Source of the DNA: an uncultured Porphyromonadaceae bacterium
Lineage (GTDB): Bacteria > Bacteroidota > Bacteroidia > Bacteroidales > Barnesiellaceae
Direction of reading: 5' to 3'
DNA length: 64,000 bases
Assembly (NCBI GenBank): GCA_900538555.1
Contig: UPYI01000015.1
Location: 1-64,000, forward strand
Part shown: positions 14,223 to 23,573 of the stretch, piece after piece
How positions within the stretch are numbered: the first letter of the stretch is position 1
Layout: every line of letters begins with the position of its first letter
Notes under the pieces: model-generated
Database searches by the model: none
Told to the model about the DNA's origin: nothing
The model's input: only the letters and a program-made list of their open reading frames with translations
Position numbers and translations under genes: made by a program

Positions 14223-16937
14223 TTATTCTTCAACAGCCTGCTGTGCCGCTGCCAGTCGGGCGATGGGCACACGATAGGGGCTACAAGATACATAGTTCAT
14301 ACCGATCGAAGCGCAGAACTTAACGGACGACGGTTCACCACCATGTTCGCCGCAGATACCGACTTTCAAATTCGGTTTGGTCGAACGTCCTTTTTCAACA
14401 CCCATGCGAACCAATTGTCCTACACCGGCTTGGTCGAGAACTTCGAACGGATCGGTTTTCAAGATACCTTTTTCTTTGTAGATTTTGAGGAACTTGCCTG
14501 CGTCGTCGCGGGAGTAACCGAAAGTCATTTGCGTCAAGTCGTTCGTACCGAACGAGAAGAACTCGGCAACTTCGGCAATCTGATCGGCAGTTACGGCTGC
14601 ACGCGGAACTTCGATCATCGTACCGATCTTGTATGCCACCGTTTCGCCTCTTTCAGCAAATACTTCGGCAGCAACACGGTTGATGATATCGGCTTGAACT
14701 CTCAATTCTTGAACAACGCCAACCAGCGGAACCATGATTTCGGGGTGAACGTCGATACCTTGGGCTTTCACATTCAATGCAGCTTCGATGATAGCGCGAG
14801 CCTGCATTTCCGTAATTTCGGGATAAGTACATCCCAGACGGCAACCGCGGTGTCCGAGCATGGGGTTGAATTCGGCGAGAGAGTCGCATGCCAGTTTCAC
14901 TTCGTCGATCGTCATGCCCATCTCTTCGGCAAGCTCTTTTTGAGTAGCCAATTGATGAGGTACGAATTCGTGCAACGGCGGATCGAGCAGACGGATCGTA
15001 ACACCGAAGCCGTCCATTGCGGTGAAGATACCTTCGAAGTCGCTGCGTTGCATCGGCAGCAATTTCTGCAAAGCGGCTCTACGACCTTCTTCGTCTTTCG
15101 ACAGAATCATTTCGCGCATGGCTTTGATGCGGTCGCCTTCGAAGAACATGTGTTCCGTACGGCAAAGACCGATACCTTTTGCACCGAAACGACGGGCAAC
15201 TTCTGCATCGCGCGGAGTGTCGGCGTTGGTGCGGACATCTACTTTCGTATATTTTTCCGACAGGTTCATGATTGCGGCGAAGTCTCCGCTCATGTCGGCA
15301 TCTACGGTCGGTACTTGTCCGTCGTAAACATCGCCCGTCGAACCGTTCAATGAAATCCAGTCGCCTTCTTTGTACACTTTACCGCCCATTTCCACGGTGC
15401 GTGCTTTGTAATCGACCTTGATTTCGCCGGCACCCGAAACGCAGCATTTACCCATACCGCGGGCAACAACGGCTGCGTGCGAAGTCATACCGCCGCGAGC
15501 GGTCAGGATACCTTGTGCCACAGTCATACCACGCAAGTCTTCGGGCGACGTTTCGATACGAACCATGATCACTTTTTTCCGTTTTTCAGCCCATGCTTCC
15601 GCATCGTCGGCAAAGAATACGATTTGACCCGTAGCGGCACCCGGAGAAGCCGGCAAACCTTTTGCCATTACTTTGGCACGTTTCAATGCGTCTTTGTCGA
15701 ATACGGGGTGGAGGAGTTCATCGAGCTTTTGAGCTTCCATCCGTTTCAGAACGGTTTTTTCGTCGATGATGCCGGCACGCAACATATCCATTGCGATTTT
15801 CACCATAGCGGCACCGGTACGTTTTCCGTTACGAGTTTGCAACAACCACAATTTACCGTCTTGGATAGTAAATTCGAGGTCTTGCATATCTTTGAAATAA
15901 TCTTCCAGTTTCTGTTGGGTTTCGATCAGCGCTTTGGCACATTCGGGCATCGATTCTTCCAATGAAGGATATTTCGAAGCACGGACTTCTTCCGTGATAC
16001 CTTGCAGGGCAGCCCAACGGCGAGAACCTTCGATGGTGATCTGTTGCGGCGTGCGGACACCGGCAACCACGTCTTCTCCTTGTGCGTTGATCAGGTATTC
16101 ACCGTTGAAGATATCTTCACCGGTAGCGGCATCGCGAGTGAATGCAACACCCGTAGCAGAGGTATCACCCATATTACCGAATACCATTGCCTGTACGTTT
16201 ACTGCCGTACCCCATTCTTCGGGGATCTGGTTCATGCGGCGATACAGAATAGCACGTTCGTTCATCCAGCTGTCGAATACGGCGCAGATAGCACCCCACA
16301 ACTGTTCCCACGGAGAGTTCGGGAAGTCTTTGCCTGTACGTTCTTTAACAGCGGCTTTGAAACGTTTTACCAACTCTTTCAAATCTTCAACGGTCAGTTC
16401 CGTATCCGTTTTGATTCCTTTGGCTTCTTTCACGTCGTCCATTACTTCTTCGAACGGGTCGATGTCTTCTTTGCTTTTCGGTTTCATGCCCAACACCACA
16501 TCGCCGTACATTTGTACGAAGCGGCGGTAGGAGTCCCATGCAAAACGGGGATTTCCCGATTTCTTGGCGATCGCTTCAACGGCATCGTCGTTCATACCGA
16601 GGTTCAATACGGTATCCATCATACCCGGCATGGAAACACGTGCACCCGAGCGTACGGAAACCAGCAAGGGATTCACGTCATCGCCGAATTTCGAACCGGT
16701 GAGGCTCTCGATGTGAGCGATAGCTTTTTTTACATCATCTTCCAATTGAGCTACAACGGCATCTTTGCCTAATTGATTATACGTCGTACAAACTTCCGTC
16801 GTAATGGTGAATCCCGGAGGAACGGGAACCCCGATGAGGTTCATCTCGGCAAGGTTTGCTCCTTTTCCGCCGAGAAGGTTCTTCATATCGGCACGTCCTT
16901 CTGCTTTTCCGTTGCCGAATGTATAGACTCTTTTCAT
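14223..16937 (-). CDS. ppdK: Pyruvate, phosphate dikinase
   Basis: A 904-residue enzyme of normal length that interconverts pyruvate, ATP and phosphate with PEP, AMP and pyrophosphate; in anaerobes it can run either way. Domains in order: ATP-grasp (KNLLGGKGANLAEM at the start, VSVRSGARVSMPGMMDT near 95), the swivelling phosphohistidine domain with GGMTSHAAVVARGMGK near 455, and the PEP/pyruvate barrel with GLCRTEHMF and the C-terminal CGEHGGEPSSV. Single gene with its own promoter and terminator. Cytoplasmic. Confidence 0.98.
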   Translation of the reverse strand: MKRVYTFGNGKAEGRADMKNLLGGKGANLAEMNLIGVPVPPGFTITTEVCTTYNQLGKDAVVAQLEDDVKKAIAHIESLTGSKFGDDVNPLLVSVRSGARVSMPGMMDTVLNLGMNDDAVEAIAKKSGNPRFAWDSYRRFVQMYGDVVLGMKPKSKEDIDPFEEVMDDVKEAKGIKTDTELTVEDLKELVKRFKAAVKERTGKDFPNSPWEQLWGAICAVFDSWMNERAILYRRMNQIPEEWGTAVNVQAMVFGNMGDTSATGVAFTRDAATGEDIFNGEYLINAQGEDVVAGVRTPQQITIEGSRRWAALQGITEEVRASKYPSLEESMPECAKALIETQQKLEDYFKDMQDLEFTIQDGKLWLLQTRNGKRTGAAMVKIAMDMLRAGIIDEKTVLKRMEAQKLDELLHPVFDKDALKRAKVMAKGLPASPGAATGQIVFFADDAEAWAEKRKKVIMVRIETSPEDLRGMTVAQGILTARGGMTSHAAVVARGMGKCCVSGAGEIKVDYKARTVEMGGKVYKEGDWISLNGSTGDVYDGQVPTVDADMSGDFAAIMNLSEKYTKVDVRTNADTPRDAEVARRFGAKGIGLCRTEHMFFEGDRIKAMREMILSKDEEGRRAALQKLLPMQRSDFEGIFTAMDGFGVTIRLLDPPLHEFVPHQLATQKELAEEMGMTIDEVKLACDSLAEFNPMLGHRGCRLGCTYPEITEMQARAIIEAALNVKAQGIDVHPEIMVPLVGVVQELRVQADIINRVAAEVFAERGETVAYKIGTMIEVPRAAVTADQIAEVAEFFSFGTNDLTQMTFGYSRDDAGKFLKIYKEKGILKTDPFEVLDQAGVGQLVRMGVEKGRSTKPNLKVGICGEHGGEPSSVKFCASIGMNYVSCSPYRVPIARLAAAQQAVEE

Positions 16938-17022
16938 AAATATAATAATTTGTAAATGAATAAATATACTTTACTAAGGTGCAAATTGCTAACTGAGAGT
17001 AGCAATCCGAACAAAAGGTATG

Positions 17023-17052
17023 CAAAAATAGAAGTATTTATGAATTTGCAAA
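17023..17052 (-). promoter_or_regulatory. Promoter of ppdK
   Basis: Minus strand TTTG (17052-17049), 18-base spacer, TATTTTTG (17030-17023). The spacer is one base short of the usual 19. It leaves a leader of about 80 bases. Confidence 0.6.
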
Positions 17053-17124
17053 AGTTATTTACTATAAATTTTTTTCTGTGATATATTTTCAGGAAAGTAT
17101 ATCATGGCATTGATAAAAAATGCG

Positions 17125-17132
17125 TACCTTTG
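17125..17132 (+). promoter_or_regulatory. -7 box upstream of the rRNA methyltransferase
   Basis: TACCTTTG. It overlaps an in-frame TTG at 17130, which argues that translation begins later, at TTG 17166. Confidence 0.55.
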
Positions 17133-17165
17133 AGCAAATTTGTATTTGTTAATAACACGATCGTT

Positions 17166-18575
17166 TTGGCAAGAAAGAAGAAAGAACTCCCCTTGTTGGA
17201 GCAAGTAGAAATTACCGGCGTAGCAGCCGAAGGGAAAGCGTTGGCGCGGGTGGATGACATGGTTGTTTTCGTTCCTTTTGTAGCTCCCGGCGACGTTGTT
17301 GATTTGCAGTTATATCGTAAAAAACATAAATATGCCGAAGGTCGGGTAGTGAAAGTGCATTCCTATTCGCCGTTGCGTGTCGAGCCGTTCTGCCAACATT
17401 TCGGCGTATGCGGAGGTTGCAAATGGCAGCATCTTCCTTATGAGTATCAATTGCAGTTCAAGCAACAGCAGGTAGTCGATAATCTGACACGCATCGGGAA
17501 AGTGGAATTGCCCGAGATATCGCCGATCAAAGGTTCGGCGAAGCAACGGTTTTATCGCAATAAATTGGAGTTTACTTTCTCCAATAAATCGTGGCTTACA
17601 TTCGAAGAGTTGCAGAGTGAACAGGAATTCGACTGCCGCAACGCATTGGGCTTTCATATCCCGAATATGTTCGACAAGGTGCTCGACATAAAGAAATGCT
17701 GGTTACAGGACGACATTTCGAACCGGATACGCCTTTCGATCCGTGCATTCGCATTGGAACATGGTTATGAGTTTTTCGATCTGCGCGAACAGCGGGGCTT
17801 GTTGCGGAATATGATTGTACGCACGGCTTCTACTGGCGAAATCATGTTGATCGTTGTTTTTTATGAGCCGGACCACGAAAAGATAAAGGCGTTGATGCAG
17901 CATGTGGCGGATTGTTTCCCCGAAATCACCTCGTTGCTCTATATCGTGAATCAGAAGGCAAACGACACCATTACCGATCAGGAAGTACATCTGTTCCGCG
18001 GACGCGACTATATTCTCGAAACGATGGAGGGGTTGCAGTTCAAGGTCGGTCCGAAATCGTTTTATCAGACCAATTCCGAACAAGCCTACGAACTGTATAA
18101 GGTGGCACGCGATTTTGCTTCCCTTACCGGCGAAGAGTTGGTTTACGATCTCTACACCGGTACCGGCACGATTGCCAATTTCGTTTCCCGTCAGGCTCGC
18201 AAGGTGATCGGTATCGAATACGTACCCGAAGCGATCGAAGACGCTAAGGTCAATGCCGAATTGAACGGTTTGGAAAATACGCTTTTCTTTGCCGGAGATA
18301 TGAAAGATATTCTTACCACCGGATTTATCGAGCAATACGGTCGTCCCGATGTGATTATTACCGATCCTCCGCGGGCGGGCATGCACGACGATGTGATCAA
18401 GACCATTCTGTTTGCCGCGCCCAAACGTATCGTATATGTCAGTTGTAATCCGGCTACGCAGGCACGCGACCTTTCGTTACTCGATGCGCATTACAAAGTG
18501 ACTAAAGTACAGCCGGTCGATATGTTTCCGCATACGCAGCATGTCGAGAATGTAGTGTTGCTCGAACAGCGCTGA
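17166..18575 (+). CDS. rlmD: 23S rRNA (uracil-5-)-methyltransferase, RlmD/RumA family
   Basis: A 469-residue SAM-dependent enzyme that makes 5-methyluridine in 23S rRNA (which uridine cannot be told from sequence). N-terminal TRAM domain (about 1-65), Fe-S cysteines in CQHFGVCGGCKWQH, then the methyltransferase domain with DLYTGTGTIANF (SAM site), ITDPPRAGMH and the catalytic Cys in YVSCNPATQARDL. The start is taken as TTG 17166 (ARKKKELPLLEQ), the usual family N-terminus; the upstream TTG at 17130 overlaps the -7 box. Followed by its own terminator. Confidence 0.92.
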   Translation: MARKKKELPLLEQVEITGVAAEGKALARVDDMVVFVPFVAPGDVVDLQLYRKKHKYAEGRVVKVHSYSPLRVEPFCQHFGVCGGCKWQHLPYEYQLQFKQQQVVDNLTRIGKVELPEISPIKGSAKQRFYRNKLEFTFSNKSWLTFEELQSEQEFDCRNALGFHIPNMFDKVLDIKKCWLQDDISNRIRLSIRAFALEHGYEFFDLREQRGLLRNMIVRTASTGEIMLIVVFYEPDHEKIKALMQHVADCFPEITSLLYIVNQKANDTITDQEVHLFRGRDYILETMEGLQFKVGPKSFYQTNSEQAYELYKVARDFASLTGEELVYDLYTGTGTIANFVSRQARKVIGIEYVPEAIEDAKVNAELNGLENTLFFAGDMKDILTTGFIEQYGRPDVIITDPPRAGMHDDVIKTILFAAPKRIVYVSCNPATQARDLSLLDAHYKVTKVQPVDMFPHTQHVENVVLLEQR

Positions 18576-18597
18576 TCTTATAAATTATAGTAGATAA

Positions 18598-18640
18598 AAA
18601 CGGAGCCGATTCCTATTTAGTGAATCGGCTCCGTTTCTTT
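18598..18640 (+). terminator. Terminator of the rRNA methyltransferase gene
   Basis: AAACGGAGCCGATTC pairs with GAATCGGCTCCGTTT (15 bp, 9-base loop), then TCTTT. Confidence 0.9.
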
Positions 18641-19070
18641 GATAGAGTCTGAATTTAAAATAATTGAATTTTATATGGTTTTATCACAAAACACTCTTTG
18701 TATCGGTCGCTGTTTTTTGTCTTCTCCTTTCTGAAATAATTAGGTTATTTAATCGTGTTAATTTAAAGACCCAAATAATTTATTAAATAAAGAGCAAATC
18801 GGATGCCAAAAGTATGGATAAAATGCCAATTTGTTTATTATTAATTGTTTATCTTTTTAAAAGAGCGGACTCCAATTATAGAAAAGTGTAGAATGTGTGG
18901 AATCCGATTGTGGAGTTTTGTGGAAAAAATCCACAATCGTGCGGGGCGCATTCCGGAAGTGCATATGGATGAAGTATCCAATCGGCAGAACACCCCTGCC
19001 GCAACGATGAGTGACAGGGGTGTTCTGTATAAAAAAGAATTTTAGATTCGTGTATGTATCAAGCTGCGGT
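18641..19070. other. 430-base intergenic region with two inverted repeats
   Basis: No convincing gene. The first 200 bases are AT-rich. A 10-bp perfect inverted repeat (CGATTGTGGA / TCCACAATCG, 18905-18939) and a 12-bp one (AGAACACCCCTG / CAGGGGTGTTCT, 18987-19026) follow. The second is 44 bases past the MFS stop on the minus strand and may end that transcript, though it lacks a T run. The first could be part of a structured RNA; I cannot name it. Confidence 0.5.
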
Positions 19071-20486
19071 TTACTTCTGGATATTCGGTTCTTCCAGACC
19101 GTAGTGGTTCTTCTTGTCTAAATATTTCAGGAACAAACCCAACAGGAGTGCCAGTACGCCTAACGATGCGAAAATAAGCATCGGTACGGTATAGTTGTAT
19201 TTCAGCGGATCGGTGATACCGGGATTCACAGCCGACAGTACATTGCCGATGAGCATGGGGAATGCGAAGAGACCGATATTTTGAATCCAGAAGATAACGG
19301 CGTAGGCTGAACCCAACAACCGGTTATCGACCAGTTTGGGAATACTCGGCCACAAGGCGGCAGGTACAAGCGAGAACGATATACCCAACAGGATGATTGC
19401 GAAGAATGCAATGATCGGAGCGGCAACTCCGCCTTTGGTAGCCGGAAGCACCAGTGCGAAGGTCAGGTGACAGACAATCATTAATAAGGCTCCGAAGATC
19501 AGCATGGTAGCACCTTTTCCCTTGCGGTCGAGGAAGTTACCGAGGAACGGGGTAATAGCGGCTGCACCCAACGGGAATACGGCAAAAATCAGTCCTGCAT
19601 TGGCTTCCGAGAAATCGAGGTTGCATTGCAGCATATTGATCGCATATTTCTGGAACGGGAAGATGGCGGAATAGTACAGTACGCACAGCAAAGCGACAGT
19701 CCAGAATACGCCACTGGAAAAGATCTGTCCCAGATCGCTGACTTTGAACGGGTCTTCCGGTTCTTCTCCGCTTTCACCCATCTGTTGTTCCAGTTTTTTG
19801 TCCATGAAGAAGTAAACCCCGAAACAGATAAAGCCGATCAACAGCAATACGACGCAGAACAGAACCGAGCGCGATACGTCGGGTACCATACCTGCACGGG
19901 CTAATGCCGGCGAAATCAGTACGGCTGCGGCTACTCCGATACGGGCGATAGCCATTTCCAATCCCATAGCCAGCGCCATCTCTTTCCCTTTAAACCATTT
20001 TACAATACCTTTCGATACGGTGATGCCAGCCATTTCTACACCGCAACCGAATATCATAAAGCCGAATGCCGCCATTTTTGCCGACGAGGGCATACCTTCG
20101 TAGAACGGGAAGAAGTTCCAGAATCCTTTCAAAAACTCTTCGGCAGCACTGCCTGTAAATGCAGGGGAGAGGGCATAGTAGTTTACACAGGCACCGATAA
20201 CCATTAATCCTCCGGACAACAGCGCGGTGTAACGGACACCGATCTTATCCAGAATGATGCCTGCGAAAATCAGGAAGAATACGAATACGTTCAGGAACGT
20301 TTCGCTGCCTTGGTAAGCGCCGTATGCTTCGGGAGTCCAGCCTTTGGTGGTTTGCAACAGCGATTGCAGAGGCGACAAGATGTCTACGAATGTGTAGGCG
20401 AAGAACATCATGGAGGCGAGAAGAATCAAGGCAGTCCAACGGGCGGCAGCCGAATCTCTCATCAAACGATTTACTTTTTCTGTCAT
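19071..20486 (-). CDS. MFS transporter
   Basis: This 471-residue protein has about twelve hydrophobic helices and the MFS loop between helices 2 and 3 (LDKIGVRYTALLSGG) and again in the second half (FLDRKGKGATMLIFG). The general form, with a long central loop (KLEQQMGESGEEPEDP), resembles organic-anion antiporters, but the substrate cannot be read from the sequence. Inner membrane. A 75-residue membrane protein is encoded 24 bases upstream in the same operon and may be an accessory subunit. Confidence 0.85.
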   Translation of the reverse strand: MTEKVNRLMRDSAAARWTALILLASMMFFAYTFVDILSPLQSLLQTTKGWTPEAYGAYQGSETFLNVFVFFLIFAGIILDKIGVRYTALLSGGLMVIGACVNYYALSPAFTGSAAEEFLKGFWNFFPFYEGMPSSAKMAAFGFMIFGCGVEMAGITVSKGIVKWFKGKEMALAMGLEMAIARIGVAAAVLISPALARAGMVPDVSRSVLFCVVLLLIGFICFGVYFFMDKKLEQQMGESGEEPEDPFKVSDLGQIFSSGVFWTVALLCVLYYSAIFPFQKYAINMLQCNLDFSEANAGLIFAVFPLGAAAITPFLGNFLDRKGKGATMLIFGALLMIVCHLTFALVLPATKGGVAAPIIAFFAIILLGISFSLVPAALWPSIPKLVDNRLLGSAYAVIFWIQNIGLFAFPMLIGNVLSAVNPGITDPLKYNYTVPMLIFASLGVLALLLGLFLKYLDKKNHYGLEEPNIQK

Positions 20487-20510
20487 GTGTGTGATTTTTA
20501 TGTGTGAATT

Positions 20511-20738
20511 CTATTTTTCTTCCGATTCGGGGTTGCGCGGCTCTTGTTTTTCTTTCGCTTGCCTCAAAGCCTCTTTACGTTTCAAAGACCAACGGAGCAA
20601 AACAATGACAACCACGGTTACGATTATGATCGTGAAATACTCGAAATAGTTTCCTGCGGTCAGCATACCTCTGCCGAAGTATGCCATAACTGCCAGATAA
20701 ATCAGTAGCAATATACTTATTATATCGTATTTCTTCAT
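20511..20738 (-). CDS. Small two-helix membrane protein beside the MFS transporter
   Basis: Seventy-five residues: two hydrophobic helices (about 7-24 and 34-50) and a charged C-terminal tail rich in Lys and Glu (RWSLKRKEALRQAKEKQEP). No known motif. It is the first gene of an operon with the MFS transporter (24-base gap), so it may help that transporter fold or work. Its own ATG follows a plain AT-rich leader. Confidence 0.65.
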   Translation of the reverse strand: MKKYDIISILLLIYLAVMAYFGRGMLTAGNYFEYFTIIIVTVVVIVLLRWSLKRKEALRQAKEKQEPRNPESEEK

Positions 20739-20780
20739 ACTGTTTTATGAATTTAATAGTTTATACCATCTCTCTTTTCT

Positions 20781-20836
20781 CGTCTCGGCACAGTCCGAAC
20801 GACTTCGACTCCGTTTCCGGTTTATCGAAAGCGTCG
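20781..20836. repeat. Dispersed repeat copy (CTCGGCA family)
   Basis: CTCGGCACAGTCCGAACGAC and the following CTCCGTTTCCGGTTTATCGAAA resemble the copies at 46617-46735 and 56101-56165. It ends three bases before the exonuclease stop codon. No clear promoter is kept in this copy. Confidence 0.5.
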
Positions 20837-20838
20837 GA

Positions 20839-21750
20839 TTAAGAGTTTTTGATTGGGGCTTCCGCCGGTCCCTCCATCGGCTTTTCCGTATTGACTGTCC
20901 GTTTGCGCCGTACCGGTTTGCGTTTAGGTTTTGTATCAGTCTTTCCCTCCTCCGGCGTTGCGCTGTCTGGCTTCGGAGGTATTGATTCTTGCGGCTGTGT
21001 TGCAGCCGATGCCGCTGCACCCTTGTTGCCTGTACTTTTCTTATAAGGGCGTCGGGCGTATTTCCGTTTGGGTTTGGACTTGGCAGGAGCTTCCGGCGAT
21101 AGAGCTTTCGGAGGTTGTATCGTGCTGCTGTCCACTTCGCCGATGGTGCAATATTCCGAAAACTCCGGGTGGTCTGAACACAGCCGTTCGTATATCTGGA
21201 TACAAGCCCATGCATCGGTGGCGGCATATCGTTGTTGCGCTTCGGTCAGTTGGAGGCTTTCCCAGTTGGTGAGCCGTTGGGTTTTGGAGATTTTCTTTCC
21301 GAATATGATCGCATAGATCTTTTGCAGGCTCAGATCGACGATATCGAATTTGCGGACAAGCGATTGCAGCTCAATGAAATTTTGCGGGTTGAATTCCGCT
21401 ATCCGGTGGAGCATACAAAAATCGTCGTGCAGCGAGATACCCACTTTCAGAATATCCGGATTACCCAGTAACGCTTTCAGTTCTTCTGTAAATCCGGTCA
21501 GATGAATGCGGAACAAAAAACATTTGGTACGCGAAGATAACTGTATGAGCGAAACCTGATGGGAGTGTCCTTTCTGAAACGAAGGACGGGTTTCCGTATC
21601 GAACCCGATGATCGGTTCCGACGACAATTCCCGAACGGCTTGGGGAATATCTTCCCGCCGGTCTATTACGACGATTTCGCCGGAGAATAGCTCTTTCGGC
21701 AAAATGGCGATTGTTTCTTTCTGAATGCTGATTACCGTTTGACTATTCAT
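20839..21750 (-). CDS. DEDDy-type 3'-5' exonuclease with a basic tail
   Basis: Residues about 25-190 form a DnaQ-like 3'-5' exonuclease domain of the RNase D/WRN type: IIGFDTETRPSF (first D and E), GISLHDDFCML and YAATDAWACIQIYERL (DEDDy end). It should trim RNA or DNA ends. The last 100 residues are a Lys/Arg-rich low-complexity tail (KSKPKRKYARRPYKKS) that probably binds nucleic acid. It overlaps the DUF5063 gene by 8 bases and is the last gene of the yicC-gmk-nadD operon. Confidence 0.85.
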   Translation of the reverse strand: MNSQTVISIQKETIAILPKELFSGEIVVIDRREDIPQAVRELSSEPIIGFDTETRPSFQKGHSHQVSLIQLSSRTKCFLFRIHLTGFTEELKALLGNPDILKVGISLHDDFCMLHRIAEFNPQNFIELQSLVRKFDIVDLSLQKIYAIIFGKKISKTQRLTNWESLQLTEAQQRYAATDAWACIQIYERLCSDHPEFSEYCTIGEVDSSTIQPPKALSPEAPAKSKPKRKYARRPYKKSTGNKGAAASAATQPQESIPPKPDSATPEEGKTDTKPKRKPVRRKRTVNTEKPMEGPAEAPIKNS

Positions 21751-22387
21751 TCCACTTGTCCCATGCTTTTAGGTCTATATCTTCCGACCAGTCTTCTTGC
21801 CGTTGGGCAAAAGGATTGGATTTTCCGGCAGCTGTCGTATCGTCCTGCCGGGGTGTGTCGTTTTCGAACTCATCGGATTCGTTCTCCGAATAGAGAACGA
21901 CATGCAGGGCTCTCAGCACGTTGAGCAATTGCAATCCCCAATACGAAACAAAATTCTCGTGGCATTGGTAGATCGCTTCCAGCATCAGCGGCTCATTTCC
22001 CAGACGATATACGGAGATAAAATCTTTGATGTCCTGATATACGTCGGCGATGCCTTCGGCGATACTGGCAGCCAAAGGCGTTTCGCTGTATTGCATATCG
22101 TTGTGGAATACTTCGAGGTAGCTGTCCGATTCGCCCAATACCGTTTCGATGTTCATCCGTACATATTCATATACCTCTTCGGTAACGAAATGTTCCGGCA
22201 TATTCTCCTCATCGGGCTCTGCGGGCGAAAGCAATGAGGCTTTCAGATAGAGCAGGGGGAGTATTTTGGTGATCTTGTCGGTGAAATCTTTTTTGTTCAT
22301 CTCTTGGGCGCGTTCCACGAATGCGCAGAACTCGACACCGACTGTCACGAACTCGACAATATTTTTTGAATAGATTCTTTCGTCCAT
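21743..22387 (-). CDS. DUF5063 family protein
   Basis: The protein (about 214 residues) is acidic and mostly helical, of the DUF5063 type. No enzyme motif, signal or membrane segment is seen; the C-terminal end is hydrophilic (SEDIDLKAWDKWNE). It lies between nadD and the 3'-5' exonuclease, with a 9-base gap to nadD and an 8-base overlap with the exonuclease, so it is co-expressed with both. I start at ATG 22387; the frame has a TTG two codons earlier. Function unknown. Confidence 0.75.
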   Translation of the reverse strand: MDERIYSKNIVEFVTVGVEFCAFVERAQEMNKKDFTDKITKILPLLYLKASLLSPAEPDEENMPEHFVTEEVYEYVRMNIETVLGESDSYLEVFHNDMQYSETPLAASIAEGIADVYQDIKDFISVYRLGNEPLMLEAIYQCHENFVSYWGLQLLNVLRALHVVLYSENESDEFENDTPRQDDTTAAGKSNPFAQRQEDWSEDIDLKAWDKWNE

Positions 22388-22396
22388 AATCAATTT

Positions 22397-22978
22397 CTAT
22401 TTGGGGAGATACAGACGGTTTGCCCGAATGTACTCATAAACAGGTTCGGTCAGAAAATAACTCATATCCTTTCCGGCGGCGATACCTTCCCGAATAAACG
22501 TCGAAGATATTTCCATTACCGGTGCGGCGGTTGTTCTAACACGTGGAGGTAACGGTTCGTCGGGTGCGATCGGGTATCCCGGGCGCGGATAGATACAGAC
22601 GTCATATTCGTCGATGATGCGCCGGTACTCTTTCCAGCGGGGAAAAAGCAACCAGTTGTCTGCCCCGATAATCAGCGAAAAATTCCGGTCTGGAAAAGCG
22701 GTGCGCAGGGCATCCAATGTATGAATGGTATAGGAGGGCGCGGGTAGTGAGAACTCGAAATCGCTGCATTTCAGTCGCGTATGCTTTTCGACTGCCAACC
22801 GTACCATATTGACCCGGTGAATGTCTTCTTCTTGCGGATTCCTCTCCCGTAACGGGTTGTGGGGCGATACCATCAGCCACACGTCGTCGAATCCCTCGTA
22901 TTCGCACATATAGTTGGCGAGGACGAGATGCCCGACGTGGATGGGGTTGAACGATCCGGAGAAGATTCCCGTTTTCAT
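22397..22978 (-). CDS. nadD: Nicotinate-nucleotide adenylyltransferase
   Basis: A 193-residue nucleotidyltransferase that joins ATP and nicotinate mononucleotide to deamido-NAD. The family motifs are present: IFSGSFNPIHVGHLVLA at the N-terminus (H-x-G-H), LIIGADNWLLFPRWKEY mid-protein and MEISSTFIREGIAAGKD (ISSTxxR) near residue 160. It follows gmk after 18 bases in the yicC operon. Cytoplasmic. Confidence 0.96.
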   Translation of the reverse strand: MKTGIFSGSFNPIHVGHLVLANYMCEYEGFDDVWLMVSPHNPLRERNPQEEDIHRVNMVRLAVEKHTRLKCSDFEFSLPAPSYTIHTLDALRTAFPDRNFSLIIGADNWLLFPRWKEYRRIIDEYDVCIYPRPGYPIAPDEPLPPRVRTTAAPVMEISSTFIREGIAAGKDMSYFLTEPVYEYIRANRLYLPK

Positions 22979-22996
22979 GCGCTGTATCGTGTTGGG

Positions 22997-23572
22997 TTAT
23001 TTTTGAGTCAGGAAAGTTTTGATAGTCTGGTATGCTTCCTCTTGTGCGGTTTCCAACACGTCGTTTACGATCACTGTGTCGAATTGCGGGGCAAACGACA
23101 GTTCGTATTCGGCTTTTGCCAACCGGGCTTCAATTACTTCGGGAGCATCGGTGGCTCTGCCTACCAACCGCTGGCGAAGTACCTCTTTGCTCGGCGGCTG
23201 GATGAAAATGGCACAGGCTTGGTCGCCGTAATATTTTTTGATGTTGGTTCCGCCCACTACATCTACGTCGAATATGACATTTTTTCCGGCATTCAATATA
23301 CGTTCCACCTCGCTTTTCAGTGTGCCGTAATATTTCCCGGTGTAAACTTCTTCGTATTCCAGAAATTCGTTGTTGTCGATCCGCCGTTTGAATTCCTCGG
23401 GCGAAATGAAATAGTATTCCACTCCGTCCTTTTCCGTCCCTCGCGGAGCCCGGCTCGTGGCGGATATGGAGAATGCCAGATTCAGCCCGCGCGGAAGCAA
23501 CGATTGCAGGATCGTCGATTTTCCCGAACCGGACGGAGCCGACAAGATGATGAGTTTTCCTCGTTTTTCCAT
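22997..23572 (-). CDS. gmk: Guanylate kinase
   Basis: A 191-residue P-loop kinase that turns GMP and ATP into GDP and ADP. The P-loop SAPSGSGKSTILQSL, the GMP-binding SATSRAPRGTEKDGVEYYF and the DVDVVGGTNIKK segment are all in place. The length is normal. Its ATG follows the yicC stop by one base, so the two are co-translated. Confidence 0.97.
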   Translation of the reverse strand: MEKRGKLIILSAPSGSGKSTILQSLLPRGLNLAFSISATSRAPRGTEKDGVEYYFISPEEFKRRIDNNEFLEYEEVYTGKYYGTLKSEVERILNAGKNVIFDVDVVGGTNIKKYYGDQACAIFIQPPSKEVLRQRLVGRATDAPEVIEARLAKAEYELSFAPQFDTVIVNDVLETAQEEAYQTIKTFLTQK

Positions 23573-23573
23573 A

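Noticed and set aside
14343..15353. A 336-codon plus-strand frame inside ppdK
   Set aside because: Antisense to conserved ppdK motifs; typical shadow of a GC-moderate gene.
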